From contig CM057134.1 in assembly GCA_029964075.1 (NCBI GenBank), forward strand, positions 24,158,905 through 24,222,904: 64,000 bases of DNA, given 5' to 3'. The position numbers were made by a program, and so were the translations under genes. Positions 26,201 through 37,156 of this stretch are shown here, one piece after another (position 1 is the stretch's first letter; each line of letters opens with the position of its first letter). This DNA is from Patiria pectinifera (Eukaryota > Echinodermata > Asteroidea > Valvatida > Asterinidae). The notes below the pieces were generated by a model. That model was not told the DNA's origin. It was given only the letters and a program-made list of their open reading frames with translations, and ran no database searches.

Positions 26201-26609
26201 GCAGCCTCCGTGGCTAAAAATAAACATGACGACATTGACGGCCCTTTTTCAAAGCTCGACTTCGTTTCCGAATTCGCTTTATCACATAAAGCTTTTAATG
26301 TTCCAATAATTTTTTTAAAAATAAATCACTTGCTTCATATATCATACAGTTATGATATACAGTTTAATACTTCTGTAAAAAAACATTGACTAATTTTAAC
26401 CTGGAATCTTCAAAGTTGGACACCCAAACAGCACTGTTAGCGGCGGAGCTGAATTGAGACCACGCCGCGTTTTGGAAAATGCCGGTAACGGTCGTCAATT
26501 TCAAACTAGTGCATGACGCAGGCAAAAAGTTCGCCCCTCGTATACGATCTGAGTGCAAAATCGTCGTTGAATTTCAAGTTTTCTAAATAAAAGCAATGGA
26601 TATTAATTA

Positions 26610-26988
26610 GGCCAAAATAAAAAAGTCTCCGGTTTCTGGTATGGAGCTTGCCCCAAAAGTGGTGCGGCGACGCGGCTTTTTTTTTTTTTTACCTGTTTTT
26701 TTTTTTTTTTTTGGCTTCAAATATCGGCTGATGACTGCAAATGGTGCCCGACAAAACTTAGTGCAAATATATTGGAGTCCAGAGAGGCCACATAAATCTT
26801 ATTCTCGATCATAACCCCATCTAAAAACACGTTAAAATTGTGCAGCAGCAGAATTCCAGTCAAACCAGTGAGTTTGGCGGTTTTGAAACATCATCTTGTA
26901 TTGAAAAAAAACCTTTTTTATTTTGCCGACGCGCATGGCTACGGCGACGCGCGCGCATACCAGAAACCGGAGACTTTTTTTTTTGGCC
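26610..26988. mobile_element. PIF/Harbinger-type MITE, full copy
   Basis: A 379-bp element with terminal inverted repeats GGCCAAAA...AAGTCTCCGG and the inverse, continuing through TTTCTGGTAT. It is flanked by TTA at 26607-26609 and 26989-26991, the 3-bp TWA duplication typical of PIF/Harbinger. No coding capacity. A second copy lies at 31296-31599. Confidence 0.8.
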
Positions 26989-26991
26989 TTA

Positions 26992-27255
26992 TCAACTAGT
27001 TTTTTAAAGTTTTTAATAAGCAATTAGCAGTTAATAAAACCTATATTTTACTCGGAAATACTCGGACACTATCCGATTGTCGACGAAATGAATTCGGCAA
27101 ACTTCGGACAGTCAGTTCGGAAAAAGGAGGAATTCCTCCCGTTTTAGTCACGTGATGTAAATTGTAATACATTGTATTACCGGAGGCTACCTGACCTAAG
27201 ATTCATCAGGAATAGTCGGAATCTTTTGGTCTGGGAACCAGACTACACAAGTGCC
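26992..27255. other. intergenic, no gene seen
   Basis: No feature recognised. The sequence directly adjoins the Mutator-type MITE. Confidence 0.4.
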
Positions 27256-27264
27256 TGTCTGTAG

Positions 27265-28313
27265 TTCGCTTGTACCCCCCGCCCTGCAAACAGGACGCGG
27301 GGATACTCTGATGGGTGCACACCGGTAAATAGACCTAAATCCATCCGCCGAGCTCATGAATAAAAGTTATACCCTCAAAATATTCTATATTAGAGAGTTC
27401 TGGGAGCCATAACATTGGGGAATTGAAGAGATATGGCAATGAACCTCTGGCCCGGACTCGGGGCTTCCAATTCTGAGCATTTTGGATACAATTGGGCTTG
27501 AAAATGGCGCTATTTTGCCATGTTGTGGAGGGATCGTTTTTCAAGATGGCTGCCGTTCCGCTTTGGGGAAAATAGGGGTCGTCTTCTTTGGGCGAGAATT
27601 TCTCGAAAAGTCAATGGTCAACCCACCAAAATATGAAAAGAAATTGAAAGACGACATGTCGATCATCATTTTTCTGTGCAGCTTAAATACCTGTGAGAGT
27701 TCTGAGTATTTTTAAAAGAATTTTGAAGTATGGGCATTTAGCACTAGTGTCTATGGGAATTTATTTGCAGGGTTGCATCCTGATGAGCTTCACAGAATCT
27801 TGTGAAGGAAGTGGCCTATGACCTATGTATAAAGCATCTGGCTGCAGCTGTTCAAGACCGCAGTTAGACAATGTGCGCAAATGCTATCCAAAAACTTCCC
27901 ATGGAATTGCGCACATTCCATACCGGATGTGAGTTCTGTTTCATTGCGGACCATGTGGACAAAATGTTGAGCGTCGCATAATGCAATTCGACCGTTCGTG
28001 ATTCGAAACGGAGCCTGAGCGAGTGACGGGAATTGTAAATTTACAACAGATAAGTTTATCAAATTAGTTTTTGCCCTTCAGATAAGTTTTACAGAATTTC
28101 CTACATTATTACGCTTTTCAACGACAAGAAAACCCTCTCTTAACTGGAGTAAAAAAGAGAGTAATGAATCAGTCTTAACGGCCGTTTCAAACCTTACAGA
28201 GTCATGACCTTGATGACGCGCAGGTCACTGGTCACGCAAAATCCAACCAATCAGAGCGTGAATTTATCAGAGTATCCCAGCGTCCTATTTGCAGGGCGGG
28301 GGGTATGAGCGAA
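27265..28313. mobile_element. Mutator-type non-autonomous element (copy A)
   Basis: A 1,049-bp element with about 45-bp terminal inverted repeats beginning TTCGCTTGTACCCCCCGCCC and CCTGCAAACAGGACGC. It is flanked by the 9-bp direct repeat TGTCTGTAG at 27256-27264 and 28314-28322. Long terminal inverted repeats plus 9-bp duplications point to the Mutator superfamily. Two further copies lie at 54105-55209. No transposase is recognisable. Confidence 0.8.
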
Positions 28314-28322
28314 TGTCTGTAG

Positions 28323-28756
28323 TTGCGTGTGTCAATCACAAATCACGTGTTTTGGATTTGTCACCGACATCTACACAGTATCAACCAATAGTATGTGGCT
28401 ATTTCAGTGTCGGTGACACTAGTTTGTATGGGTGATAATAGCCTCAACGATATTAACATGACTTTCGTCTCATAAATATAAAGGGTTTCGGACATATTGA
28501 AATCCTTCATTGGGTGTGATTTAATTTGGTTTATATTATTTGGCGCACACACAAAAAGCAGATGAAAAAGGAAAACATTGCACATATATCCATTTCTTCA
28601 TGTGAATGAGTAATAAGAACAACGTAGTATGATCAAACAACAAAACTAAAAGCCCCATTCTGACCAATATAATTACAGAATATCTTCACTTTATAAACAC
28701 TGTAACATTAAGATGACCTATAAATATAATCTCTGAAACTAATGATTAAGTCATTG
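28323..28756. other. intergenic with a repeat copy (28329-28420)
   Basis: The first 100 bases match 25858-25942. The remainder shows nothing recognisable. Confidence 0.45.
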
Positions 28757-28890
28757 TTGGATCCGAGTTGGTCGTGCTTGGGTCCGAGTGCGGGATCCGA
28801 GTTGGCGTGGGGCCGAGTTGACGTGGGTCCGAGTTGGCGTGGGTCTGACTTGGCATGGGTCCGACTTGGTTTGGGTCGGAGTTGACCTGA
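28757..28890. repeat. GC-rich minisatellite, unit about 16-18 bp
   Basis: About eight imperfect tandem copies of GGGTCCGAGTTGGCGT and relatives. It is GC-rich in an AT-rich neighbourhood. Confidence 0.7.
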
Positions 28891-30623
28891 TGCCATATGA
28901 AGCGAGTCGGTGATGTGTGATTGACAGTCCCTCAGTCACTGCTCAGGAAATCGATTCCAAGATTTAAGGCAGATGCGGGCCGCTTGTCCCCTCACAGCTT
29001 GTCATCACCTTCGGACGACAACCAGAGAGAGAACTGACTGCAAGAACAAGATTGTACTCGGTGAGTGTTTGAAACAATTATGTTTTCCCCCCGAAACAAT
29101 GTGCCTTCTTGCACATAGTTTGAATCAACGTTGGATTGAAATTCCGCAGATTATTGCTGACACTATTTCCAAACAGCGAGCGTAGTAGTAGGCTTGAGTC
29201 TCCCTTCTTTGTAAGCTTGTGATGTGAAGTTGCTTGAAGTCTGAACAACAATATGTTTATTAACAAATTAAATTAGAATTGAAACTGATCCTGCGTGACT
29301 ATGATACCGATGCTGTTCTGTGCACGATAACTAACAGCCAAACCAGCGCGGTCCGAACCGGCACAACTAGTGATCGTCATTAACAATCAAACATTGTTGG
29401 ATATAAGTGTGACTAGTCGGAATAAACACTCTATAGTCTTACAGTTATGGACGCAAATACTAACAGACCGGATGATCATGCACTTTATTCAAGTTCAAAT
29501 TGTTTTATCTAGCTGGGTTCATTTGTAGAAATCATGCATAGAATTGTTTGTACAAATTACGCGGTCCTTCTGCTCTGCTGTTCGCCTTATTAAATATGAA
29601 GCAAAAGCTCTCGGATGAATTAAGTCATGTTTGCATGTCAGCATGCATGCAAATGAGATTCTGTTGAATATTTTGGGACAAAGCAATATTGGTATTTGGC
29701 TTAATATTTCGAATGTTTTTGGTTGTGTTATAGGTACAGGTTTTCACAAATCCTAAATAATTATGTTTAGAGTCACGTTTCAGTTGACAAACAGATGGCA
29801 CGGCTTATAGAGCCAAACCGGTGCGCCGATTTCCCATCCAGAAAAGAAATCTTTATGTAACGAAGTCTAGCTGTAGTGTTTGCGCCTCTACTTCCTTGGT
29901 ATGAGATCGATTTCCCTCATTAATGCAGAAACTGCATGCTCATTGTGATTCCTATAACCACAGGTTCAAGCAACCTTGAACCAGTTAGAGGAACATAAGA
30001 TCAATTGCTCACAATCTTAAGTATGATGCAGCACAACTAACTTTTTGAACTTTAAGCTTAGTTGATGCTATACATTTGACCAAAACAGAGAAATCAAAGC
30101 GATTATTTTTTGGAACCTTGTCACTGGATTTCGTTGCTAGCACACGTTAATTGTCTGCCCACCGGCACACTATGTCGAAAACATCTTCATTTTTTTCAGA
30201 TGATATATCAGGCTGAACAATTCACAGTGTATATGTTTTACCGGTCTCTTCACTTTGAGCATCGCAAAGTTTCTGTCATTAAATCGGTATTGGTACTTTT
30301 TTCCCGGCAATTATGTAATTTATTTGTGTGATTACTTCGTTTGATTCGAAAATAGCAAAGCCTTCCAAAAGAGACATGAATGTTCCTCGCGCTTGAGTCC
30401 AGACAGGGCCGTAGAAGAACGGATTCTGTTTGAAATAAATAATCAAACCAAATAAAAAAAAAATTGGGGGGGGGGGGGCATTTATAACTTTTGAAATTCA
30501 GTTAGGCCTCAGTTAGGACTTTTTTCTACTGTCATATCTGATTGCAGTTTTTTGAAGAGTTTAAAACATCAAGTTCCCTGCTGATTTCAGAATTGTTTCA
30601 ACTGATTGTGAATAATGCTTAAG
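28891..30623. other. intergenic, no confirmed gene
   Basis: A donor-like CTCG/GTGAGTG lies at 29058-29066 after a mixed-composition stretch (about 28970-29060) that could be a 5' non-coding exon. Nothing else supports it. The rest is AT-rich without signatures; a G run lies at 30466-30478. Confidence 0.35.
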
Positions 30624-30727
30624 TAGCCTCCTTCCCACCACCGGAGTGACCTTGTGCACTTCCTGTGTGCATACAGAGACCCTGTGTGGGTACAAGTACT
30701 ACATAATCTTGCCACATAACAAAAGGC
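30624..30727 (+). repeat. 104-bp dispersed repeat, copy 1
   Basis: The segment from GTAGCCTCCTTCCCACCA to CACATAACAAAAGG recurs at 37995-38098 with only a few differences. No coding potential; origin unknown. Confidence 0.65.
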
Positions 30728-31295
30728 GGTCCTACTAAAGCGCGTCAACAAGCCTCAACAGTCGTCAACGAGCACCAACAAATGTTGTACATGCTTTTGA
30801 ACATTAAAAGTAGTTTTAGGCCTATATGGTAGAAAAGGCAATAAAGAACATTTTCTGCATATCAATTAAAGTTATTGTAAGGAACGAAGGAACTGGTGCA
30901 CGCGCCCCTGGAGTCGAGGCTGACTAAGTAACCACCCTCAAACGTATGCGCACTAATTTGTAAGCGCGGTCGCCTATCCAATGACCGGGCATGTTTTAGC
31001 GACCGTGACCAGAAGCACGTTTCGGCTTTGGTCATTGGTGGAGTGTTTTCATGACTTCGGTTGGCTGGAGTGACGTCACTGCACGTTCCCCCAAAAAACA
31101 ACCAAGGAGGGCGCTAGTGTGTGCGCTTTCGTACGACGCGGTACGGTGATGAGAAACTGATGAAAAGAGTCTACAAACACGTACAAGTTTAACATTGCTT
31201 TAGAGTTTATTTTCCTGATTAACGTCGGTCAGCATCACATATGGAATTCCTGAACCCCGCGGACCAATAGATAAGGACACATAATAGAGTAGAGT
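30728..31295. other. intergenic, no gene seen
   Basis: Nothing recognisable. The T-rich stretch at its end merges into the truncated MITE copy. Confidence 0.4.
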
Positions 31296-31599
31296 TTTTT
31301 TTTTTTTACCCGTTTTTTTTTTTGCTTCAAATGTCGGCTGATGACTGCAAATTATGTCCGACTAAACTTAGTGCAAATATTATGGGAGACCAGAGAGGCC
31401 ACATAAAGCTTATTCTCGATCATAACCCCATCTAAAAACACCTTAAAATTGTGCAGCAGCAGGATTCCAGTCAAACCAGTGAGTTTGGTGGTTTTGAGAC
31501 ATCATCTTTCATTGAAAAAAAAATGTTTCATTTTGCTGACGGGCATGGCTACGGAGACGCGCGCGCATACCAGAAACCGGAGACTTTTTTGGGGGGGCC
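31296..31599. mobile_element. PIF/Harbinger-type MITE, 5'-truncated copy
   Basis: Matches about 26680-26988 in the same orientation (shared TCGGCTGATGACTGCAAA, CATACCAGAAACCGGAGACT) and ends GGCC followed by TAA. The left terminal repeat is missing. Confidence 0.7.
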
Positions 31600-31602
31600 T
31601 AA

Positions 31603-32900
31603 ACTGACTGTGATATACAACAGATTTCAAATTCGACAGAAACCGTTGAAAAAAAAAATTAATTCAACAAAAACAAAAACTACAGTGTGTAAGGGAACTC
31701 CCCAGAGGTGGCAGCAAGTCCAAGTCAAATCCCAAGTCATTGTTTGCAAGTCCAAGTCAAGTCATTAGGTCCAGTCACAAGTCAAGTCACAAGTCATTAG
31801 GTCCAGTCACAAGTCAAGTCACAAGTCATTTGGTCTAAAAACAAGTCAAGTCACAAGTATCTTTGTCCAAGAAAAGAAAACAGCTAAAAGAATTAACCTG
31901 GCGTGAACTTACGAGTTATTTTGAACATGCCTCCTTAATTCCCCTTTTTCAATGTGTTGTAATTACTATTCTTGTAGTTTATGACATATCTGTCGGATAT
32001 TAGCCCTTTGTATACTTTAATAAATTTATTTTACATTGTAGAAATAAATGTTGAGATGACCGTGAAAAAAAGACTTCCTCACTCGATTACATGTAGTATA
32101 CTAACACTTTATTGTTCAATTTTCATGTATACTAAACGCCTACCAATGGGTTAGGCTATCCGGTATTTTACATGCAATTGACAAAGGCCTGCTTTCTTTT
32201 CATGAAAGGTTCCTTTCAAAGTTTGTTCAACCAATACATTAAGCAAGAGACAATTGGTCATTGAAAACTGTAGTTTGTTGTGACAGTCATATTGAACACT
32301 TTTTAAACTAGTGGGAACTATTCATTTTACTGGATTCAGTCACTGAGGTCTATTTTCTGGAATTAAAAAGCAAATTAAAAGTATAATAGCTTAATTAAAG
32401 TGTATTGGGTCGCTCGAGTAGCGTCTGACTTGGGTTGGTAACAAGTCATTTTTTGCAATCCCAAGTCAAGTCACAAGTCATTGTTTGCAAGTCCAAGTCA
32501 TGTCACAAGTCACAAAAATAGCGACTCGAGTCCGACTCGAGTCCAAGTCACATGACTCGAGTTAGCAACTCTGAACTCCCATACATTTTACCGACATCAA
32601 TTTCTTCCAAAAGAGGGCGTGCTACCCAAATACTAGTCACCGAGACTTCTGTCAACGTGGATCACGATCTGCCCAAACAAAGTCGGCATTAAGTGAACAA
32701 ACATAAAACACACTTTGTGGAGACGATAACTCAAGAACAACACAGTGCACTGAATTGAAATTCGTTTCAATTTAATTGTTCGGTATAGGACACAAATCGA
32801 TTGAAAATCATCGGGAACCTTGAAGAATAAAATTTATTATGATTTAAAGAACCTATACCATTCATTCAATTTCAGGTACATCATGTACATTACTCATTAG
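31603..32900 (+). repeat. dispersed host repeat, copy interrupted by a hAT-type element
   Basis: The sequence starting ACTGACTGTGATATACAACA and continuing after the insertion with CATACATTTTACCGACATCA corresponds to the uninterrupted copy at 38713-39013. Related copies lie at 53760-54104 and 55648-56180. No coding potential; family unknown. Confidence 0.75.
31703..32572. mobile_element. hAT-type non-autonomous element
   Basis: An 870-bp insertion starting CAGAGGTGGCAGC, with an 8-bp duplication GAACTCCC at 31695-31702 and 32573-32580. The empty site is preserved at 38803-38815. Both ends carry arrays of CAAGTCACAAGTCATT-like units, and the right end also carries GACTCGAGTC palindromes. Terminus and 8-bp duplication fit the hAT superfamily. 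No transposase. Confidence 0.78.
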
Positions 32901-33109
32901 CCAATTATATTTTCAAATATTCACACCCAAATAAAATCGGCGATCGTGAAGTGTAGGGACCCTGTTTGGTTTTGATCAAATAAGAGTCAAAAACTTTTTA
33001 TTGCTCAAAAATCACCTTTACAATCAGAAGCAGACTTTTCTCAATTCTAATGACACCCGTTTTGCAATTTTGAACAGATTCCTGGGGTAGAAATCACGAT
33101 TTTCCTGTG

Positions 33110-33304
33110 CATTACGGACACACTCTCGCAAAATGTGGTCCGGGTGCTTTCTATACAAAAACCTCGTTGGCTCGGGGTTTTGTACGTAAACGTTATCAGT
33201 CAGCCGATCACGCTCAATTGACTTCGGCCAAACCGCAGTCCCATCATAAGAAATAAGTTAACAATGTTATCCGGACCATTTTTTCCCGGAGTGTGTCTGT
33301 AATG
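33110..33304. mobile_element. 195-bp palindromic MITE, copy A
   Basis: Terminal inverted repeats CATTACGGACACACTC and the inverse of CATTACAGACACACTC. An internal hairpin surrounds CCTCGTTGGCTCGGGG. A near-identical copy lies at 35583-35770. The fold-back element at 33305 begins directly at its right end. Confidence 0.72.
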
Positions 33305-33350
33305 TACGGAAGCGTAGAAGGGCCAAAAGAAATTAAGAATTTTTTTTTCC

Positions 33351-33610
33351 TATCTCGCCGCGGCGAGTTACTATCTCGCCGCGGCGAGTTACTATCTCGC
33401 CGCGGCGAGTTACTATCTCGCCGCGGCGAGTTACTATCTCGCCGCGGCGAATTACGATATCGCCGCGGCGAATCACGATATCGCTAAATGAATTACTATC
33501 TCGCCGCGGCGAATTACGATATCGCGAAATGAATTACTATCTCGCCGCGGCGAGTTACTACGGCGAGTTACTATCTCGCCGCGGCGAGATAATAACTCGC
33601 CGCGGCGACT
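33351..33610. repeat. 21-bp palindrome array, left arm
   Basis: Five near-perfect CTATCTCGCCGCGGCGAGTT units are followed by degenerate units in which the GAG becomes GAA or the unit is shortened. It is CpG-rich. Confidence 0.88.
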
Positions 33611-34887
33611 TACTGTTTTGCATCGGCGAACATCAGGCACGACGAATAGCGATACACTTTGGGTTCTATGGAACGCCAAAGAGGCATTTAATGTGATCAT
33701 CAAATCGGTGATGCACTTTATCGATAGGCAGTGGAGTTTTGCAATCGGTGATTGACTGTCACAATCGGTGATGGATTTTCGCGAGTGGTGATGGATTTAT
33801 GTAATCTGTGATCAACTTCTGGCAAAACTAACAACCTAATCACCCACACAGGGCTGGGTTCTAATTTATTTAGTTAGTACGTCCGATGAATGAAATAATA
33901 TATGTAATAATAAAGTTGTCCTTTCTTTTTTTGTTAAGAATAAATTAAGAAAGAAAACAAAGTTCAATAGGCGGCAACAGGTGATTTATCCACTTTGAAT
34001 GCCAGATCCATTAGCGTACGGGATGAGGATGACCCTGCCAACTATTCAACATTATGATTGCATCTCTCAGAGGGCGGGGAAAGTAATTACTGTAATGTAC
34101 CGTCTTTCGATCGTTACGACCGATTTGAATGAAATAGCTCAAATTACCGTTACACAGACATTTGGATGTTCGCGGCTTAACTCTTTAAACATCATTTACT
34201 CCCGTTTTGAAGGCCGTATCTCAGAGATCATGATCCTACTATGTACTAAAAAATCGTTTTGATATGTTCAGTATTTTTCATTACAATTTGAAAAATAGGC
34301 TTTGAGTTCGTCATTTTTCAATAATTTCAAGCGTCACGAATATTAATAAGCTCTATCCATATGGAATGCAGTTACAAAGTTTACGACTCCCTCCTTCACG
34401 AGTTCTCCACCCCCCAAAAAATGTTAACCTTTTTGGTTGTTTTCGATTGGTCTATACCAAGACCCACGGGAAGTCACGCAGAGTCACGCTAATTAATATG
34501 CTAATAATGCGCACGTCATATTTACGTTAACGTTGCGGCAAAACCGGCCATGGTATAGCGTTCCGGTTGACCATGTGTTTTAGTTAGTTATCCCGCGAGC
34601 GCGAGTGGAACACAGATTAATGTAGAGCATCTATAGTGGCCCGGCCGAGTGGTATGTGGGACACTAGACTAGGGCGGGAATTGGGCGGGTATCCGGTGAA
34701 GGAACCCTGTCTCACGGCCTTTCAGCTCGGATGAAATTTTGGGTCGCCCCTCCATTGTAACCTCAACCCCCCCCCCCCCCCCCACGTCCCTTAGGATGCA
34801 AACCCTGGCTACGCCGATGCCTCTTTGGCGTTCCATAGGACCCGGAGGGATCGCAATTGTTGTGCCCGACGCTCACCGATACAAGTG

Positions 34888-35005
34888 CCGCGGCGACATA
34901 GTAACTCGCCGCGGCGAGATAGTAACTCGCCGCGGCGAGATAGTAACTCGCCGCGGCGAGATAGTAACTCGCCGCGGCGAGATAGTAACTCGCCGCGGCG
35001 AGATA
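34888..35005. repeat. 21-bp palindrome array, right arm
   Basis: About six units of the inverse orientation (AGTAACTCGCCGCGGCGAG), nearly identical to each other. Confidence 0.88.
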
Positions 35006-35058
35006 GGAAAAAAAAAATTCTTAATTTCTTTTGGCCCTTCTACGCTTCCGTAGTAATG

Positions 35059-35582
35059 GTTGATGGGCTTTTAAAAAGAACTTTTGCAAATGGGAAAGAC
35101 ACTTTGGAAAAATCCAATCAGTTTGAATATGCTTCATGAATTTCTGAATAAACGAGCACATTTTTAACAGTATTTAATTACTATTATTTTTTTGGTGTGG
35201 TGGGGGTGGGGGGGGGATGGGGGGAGTGGCCTGGGGGGGGGGGGGGTGCCAGACAGAAGATATATCAAAATGGCGCAATAAGACCGACAGCGGGCGCAAT
35301 AGTTTTGATTAGGGTTTCAAAAATTTCTACGCTTCCGAGTCGTTAATTTGCATAAAAAGTGCCCCCACAATTTTTTGTAAAAAACGAGACCGTCTAGTTT
35401 AAAAATCGGTGGAATCGTGCGAATATAGCCGAGGATCATCTCCCTAGCTTTTGGGCTATTATCTAAGAGCAGATTTGATAAAATTAGGGTCCAAAAATGG
35501 GACCTATTTGCAGGAGAAAATGTAGGGATGCCACTGGTAACTTTGGCAGTATGCAGGCTCAGCATTACCGGCAGGCTTCAAG
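35059..35582. other. intergenic, no gene seen
   Basis: G-rich homopolymers at about 35207-35246. A stray TTCTACGCTTCCG at 35325 resembles the terminus of the fold-back element. Confidence 0.45.
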
Positions 35583-35770
35583 CATTACGGACACACTCTC
35601 GCAAAATGTGGTCCGGGTGCTTTTTATACAAAAACCTCGTTGGCTCGGGGTTTTGTACGTAAACGTTATTAGTCAGCCGATCACGCTCAATTGACTTCGG
35701 CCAAACCGCAGTCCCATCATAAGAAATAAGTTAACAATGTTATCCGGACCATTTTTTCCGAGATGTAATG
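35583..35770. mobile_element. 188-bp palindromic MITE, copy B
   Basis: Direct-orientation copy of 33110-33304 with few differences and a slightly shorter right end (GATGTAATG). It shows the end of the element without the fold-back insertion. Confidence 0.72.
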
Positions 35771-35957
35771 CGGTTTTGTACCTTGCGATTCAGCGCGCCG
35801 CGCATGCTCACGGTACATCGCGCGGTGATCGCAATCTTTATGCTGTAGACTGCTATCCCCTGGCAGTCCAGTAAAGCATTTTGTGTTAATTTGGTCATTT
35901 ATTTTTTTGATGTTTGCAAATGTTGTACATTCCCTTTAAATAACCACTAACGGTTGT

Positions 35958-36090
35958 GTAGCACACTTGGTCTAGTGAGTAGTGGATATTATTAGCAACG
36001 GATCTCATGAGCGAGAAGACCCGAGTTCGATCCCGATCCCCGCTGGCGACATTTCTAAGGTTTTTTTCCCCATCCCCCAAAAATAAGAAT
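35958..36090 (+). mobile_element. tRNA-derived SINE-like sequence
   Basis: A-box-like TGGTCTAGTGAGTAGTGG (35966-35983) and B-box-like GAGTTCGATCC (36023-36033) at tRNA-like spacing, then a non-tRNA tail. No cloverleaf with a paired acceptor stem, so not a functional tRNA. Confidence 0.55.
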
Positions 36091-36633
36091 ATTCTTCTTT
36101 TATTATTTTAACATGTCTCAAACATTTTATTGCAGAGTATTACAATTTCTTTTTCAGATTTGTGGCTCTAGAGGATTTTTTTTAAAGGGAAATAAAGTCC
36201 GAAATTGTAAAATGGTCTGATTCCCATCTTGTGAATACGAAGTTACAACGCTAATGTTGGCATGAAGCCAGACTAAAATTTGTCGCCGGAAAATAACTGC
36301 ACGTTCAGTGCATATCCGGCAAGCTAAAGTTTACTAAAGTTTGCCGTCTCCGGCAAAATATCCACTGCCTTTTTTTTTTATTCCCATCCCAGCTACCAAT
36401 ACCATTTAGTGCAAATTTGAACATAAATGAGGTGTTTATCCTTTTTTTTCTTTCAGACAGCATCATTGACAATGACTGGAATTATGAGCACCAAATCACC
36501 CAAGGCCACATCTGGCCAGGTAGTAGACCCCACTGTTTATTGCATTGCTGACTAGTGACTGCTGTTTCATGACGGAAAAATGTTATGCAGTACTTACCAT
36601 TTAGGAAAGATTTCAATATCCTGACGCCACTGG
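36091..36633. other. intergenic, no gene seen
   Basis: AT-rich; nothing recognisable. Confidence 0.45.
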
Positions 36634-36864
36634 TTTTTTTTTTTTTTTTTTTTTTTATTTTAACTGGGTAGCCCAATCCAGACAATGTGAAGAAATTAGA
36701 GTTTTAGAGGTGGGAGGAAAAGCCCAGAAGAGTATTCTGAGGAAAACCCACAGAATCAGGTAGGGACTGGAAACCCAATCCACATATTGGCCCAGGCAGG
36801 ATTCGAACCCAGGTCACAGCGGTGGAAGGCGAGGAAAGTACCGCTACACCAACCTGACTCCCCG
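36634..36864 (-). mobile_element. tRNA-derived SINE with A-rich tail
   Basis: On the - strand the head reads GGTTGGTGTAGCGGTACTTT (A box, 36833-36853) and GGGTTCGAATCC (B box, 36799-36810). It is followed by a body and an A-rich tail (forward T run at 36634-36656). Internal pol III promoter spacing and tail are typical of a tRNA SINE. Confidence 0.8.
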
Positions 36865-37147
36865 ATAATATATCATCATATGTTACCGAACTATGGTCAG
36901 ATAGGCCAAACAAAAAAATATCTTTGGTTCGGGTCACCTGACCGACCCTATTTTTGAAAGCGCTAAAATGCGACCCCACACAATGTTAGCAGTTATGTGA
37001 AAGACAAAAAATTACGATACTGACTTCCAATTAAAATTGTTTAAAATTGTGCACCCAAGACTGCAATTCGAAGGACATGTTCCAGTGGTGAGACCCTCTT
37101 TCAGGAGAGCCCTCATTCTGTTGTTTTTTTTACTATTATCTTCCAAG
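36865..37147 (+). other. upstream region / probable 5' intron of the macin gene
   Basis: A pyrimidine-rich run ends in TTCCAAG at 37141-37147, a plausible splice acceptor just 9 bases before the start codon. If used, the gene has at least one upstream non-coding exon. No TATA box close enough to choose a promoter. Confidence 0.4.
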
Positions 37148-37156
37148 GTGAAAACT

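Larger units (their letters stand above)
33305..35052. mobile_element. fold-back element with arms of 21-bp perfect palindromes
   Basis: Termini TACGGAAGCGTAGAAGGGCC and inverse, followed by inverted AATTAAGAATTTTTTT tracts. The left arm array (33351-33610) and right arm array (34890-35005) consist of a 21-bp unit built on CTCGCCGCGGCGAG. Flanking GTAATG occurs at 33299-33304 and 35053-35058. The 1.3-kb centre has no recognisable gene. The array appears open in several frames only because the unit is 21 bp long. Confidence 0.8.

Noticed and set aside
27823-28062. 79-residue - strand frame resembling frames at 54646-55016
   Set aside because: Present because the same Mutator-type MITE is present; frames shift between copies and no transposase similarity is seen.
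33293-33703. Reading frames encoding SRRGELL heptapeptide repeats on both strands
   Set aside because: They are produced by a 21-bp palindromic DNA repeat; open in multiple frames, with no start context or family similarity.
36799-36853. Functional tRNA gene on the - strand
   Set aside because: A and B boxes are present but acceptor-stem pairing is absent and an A-rich tailed body follows; a SINE fits better.
37037-37156. Longer start for the macin peptide (40 extra N-terminal residues)
   Set aside because: It would place the signal peptide internally; a good splice acceptor lies between the two starts, so the upstream part is probably intronic.
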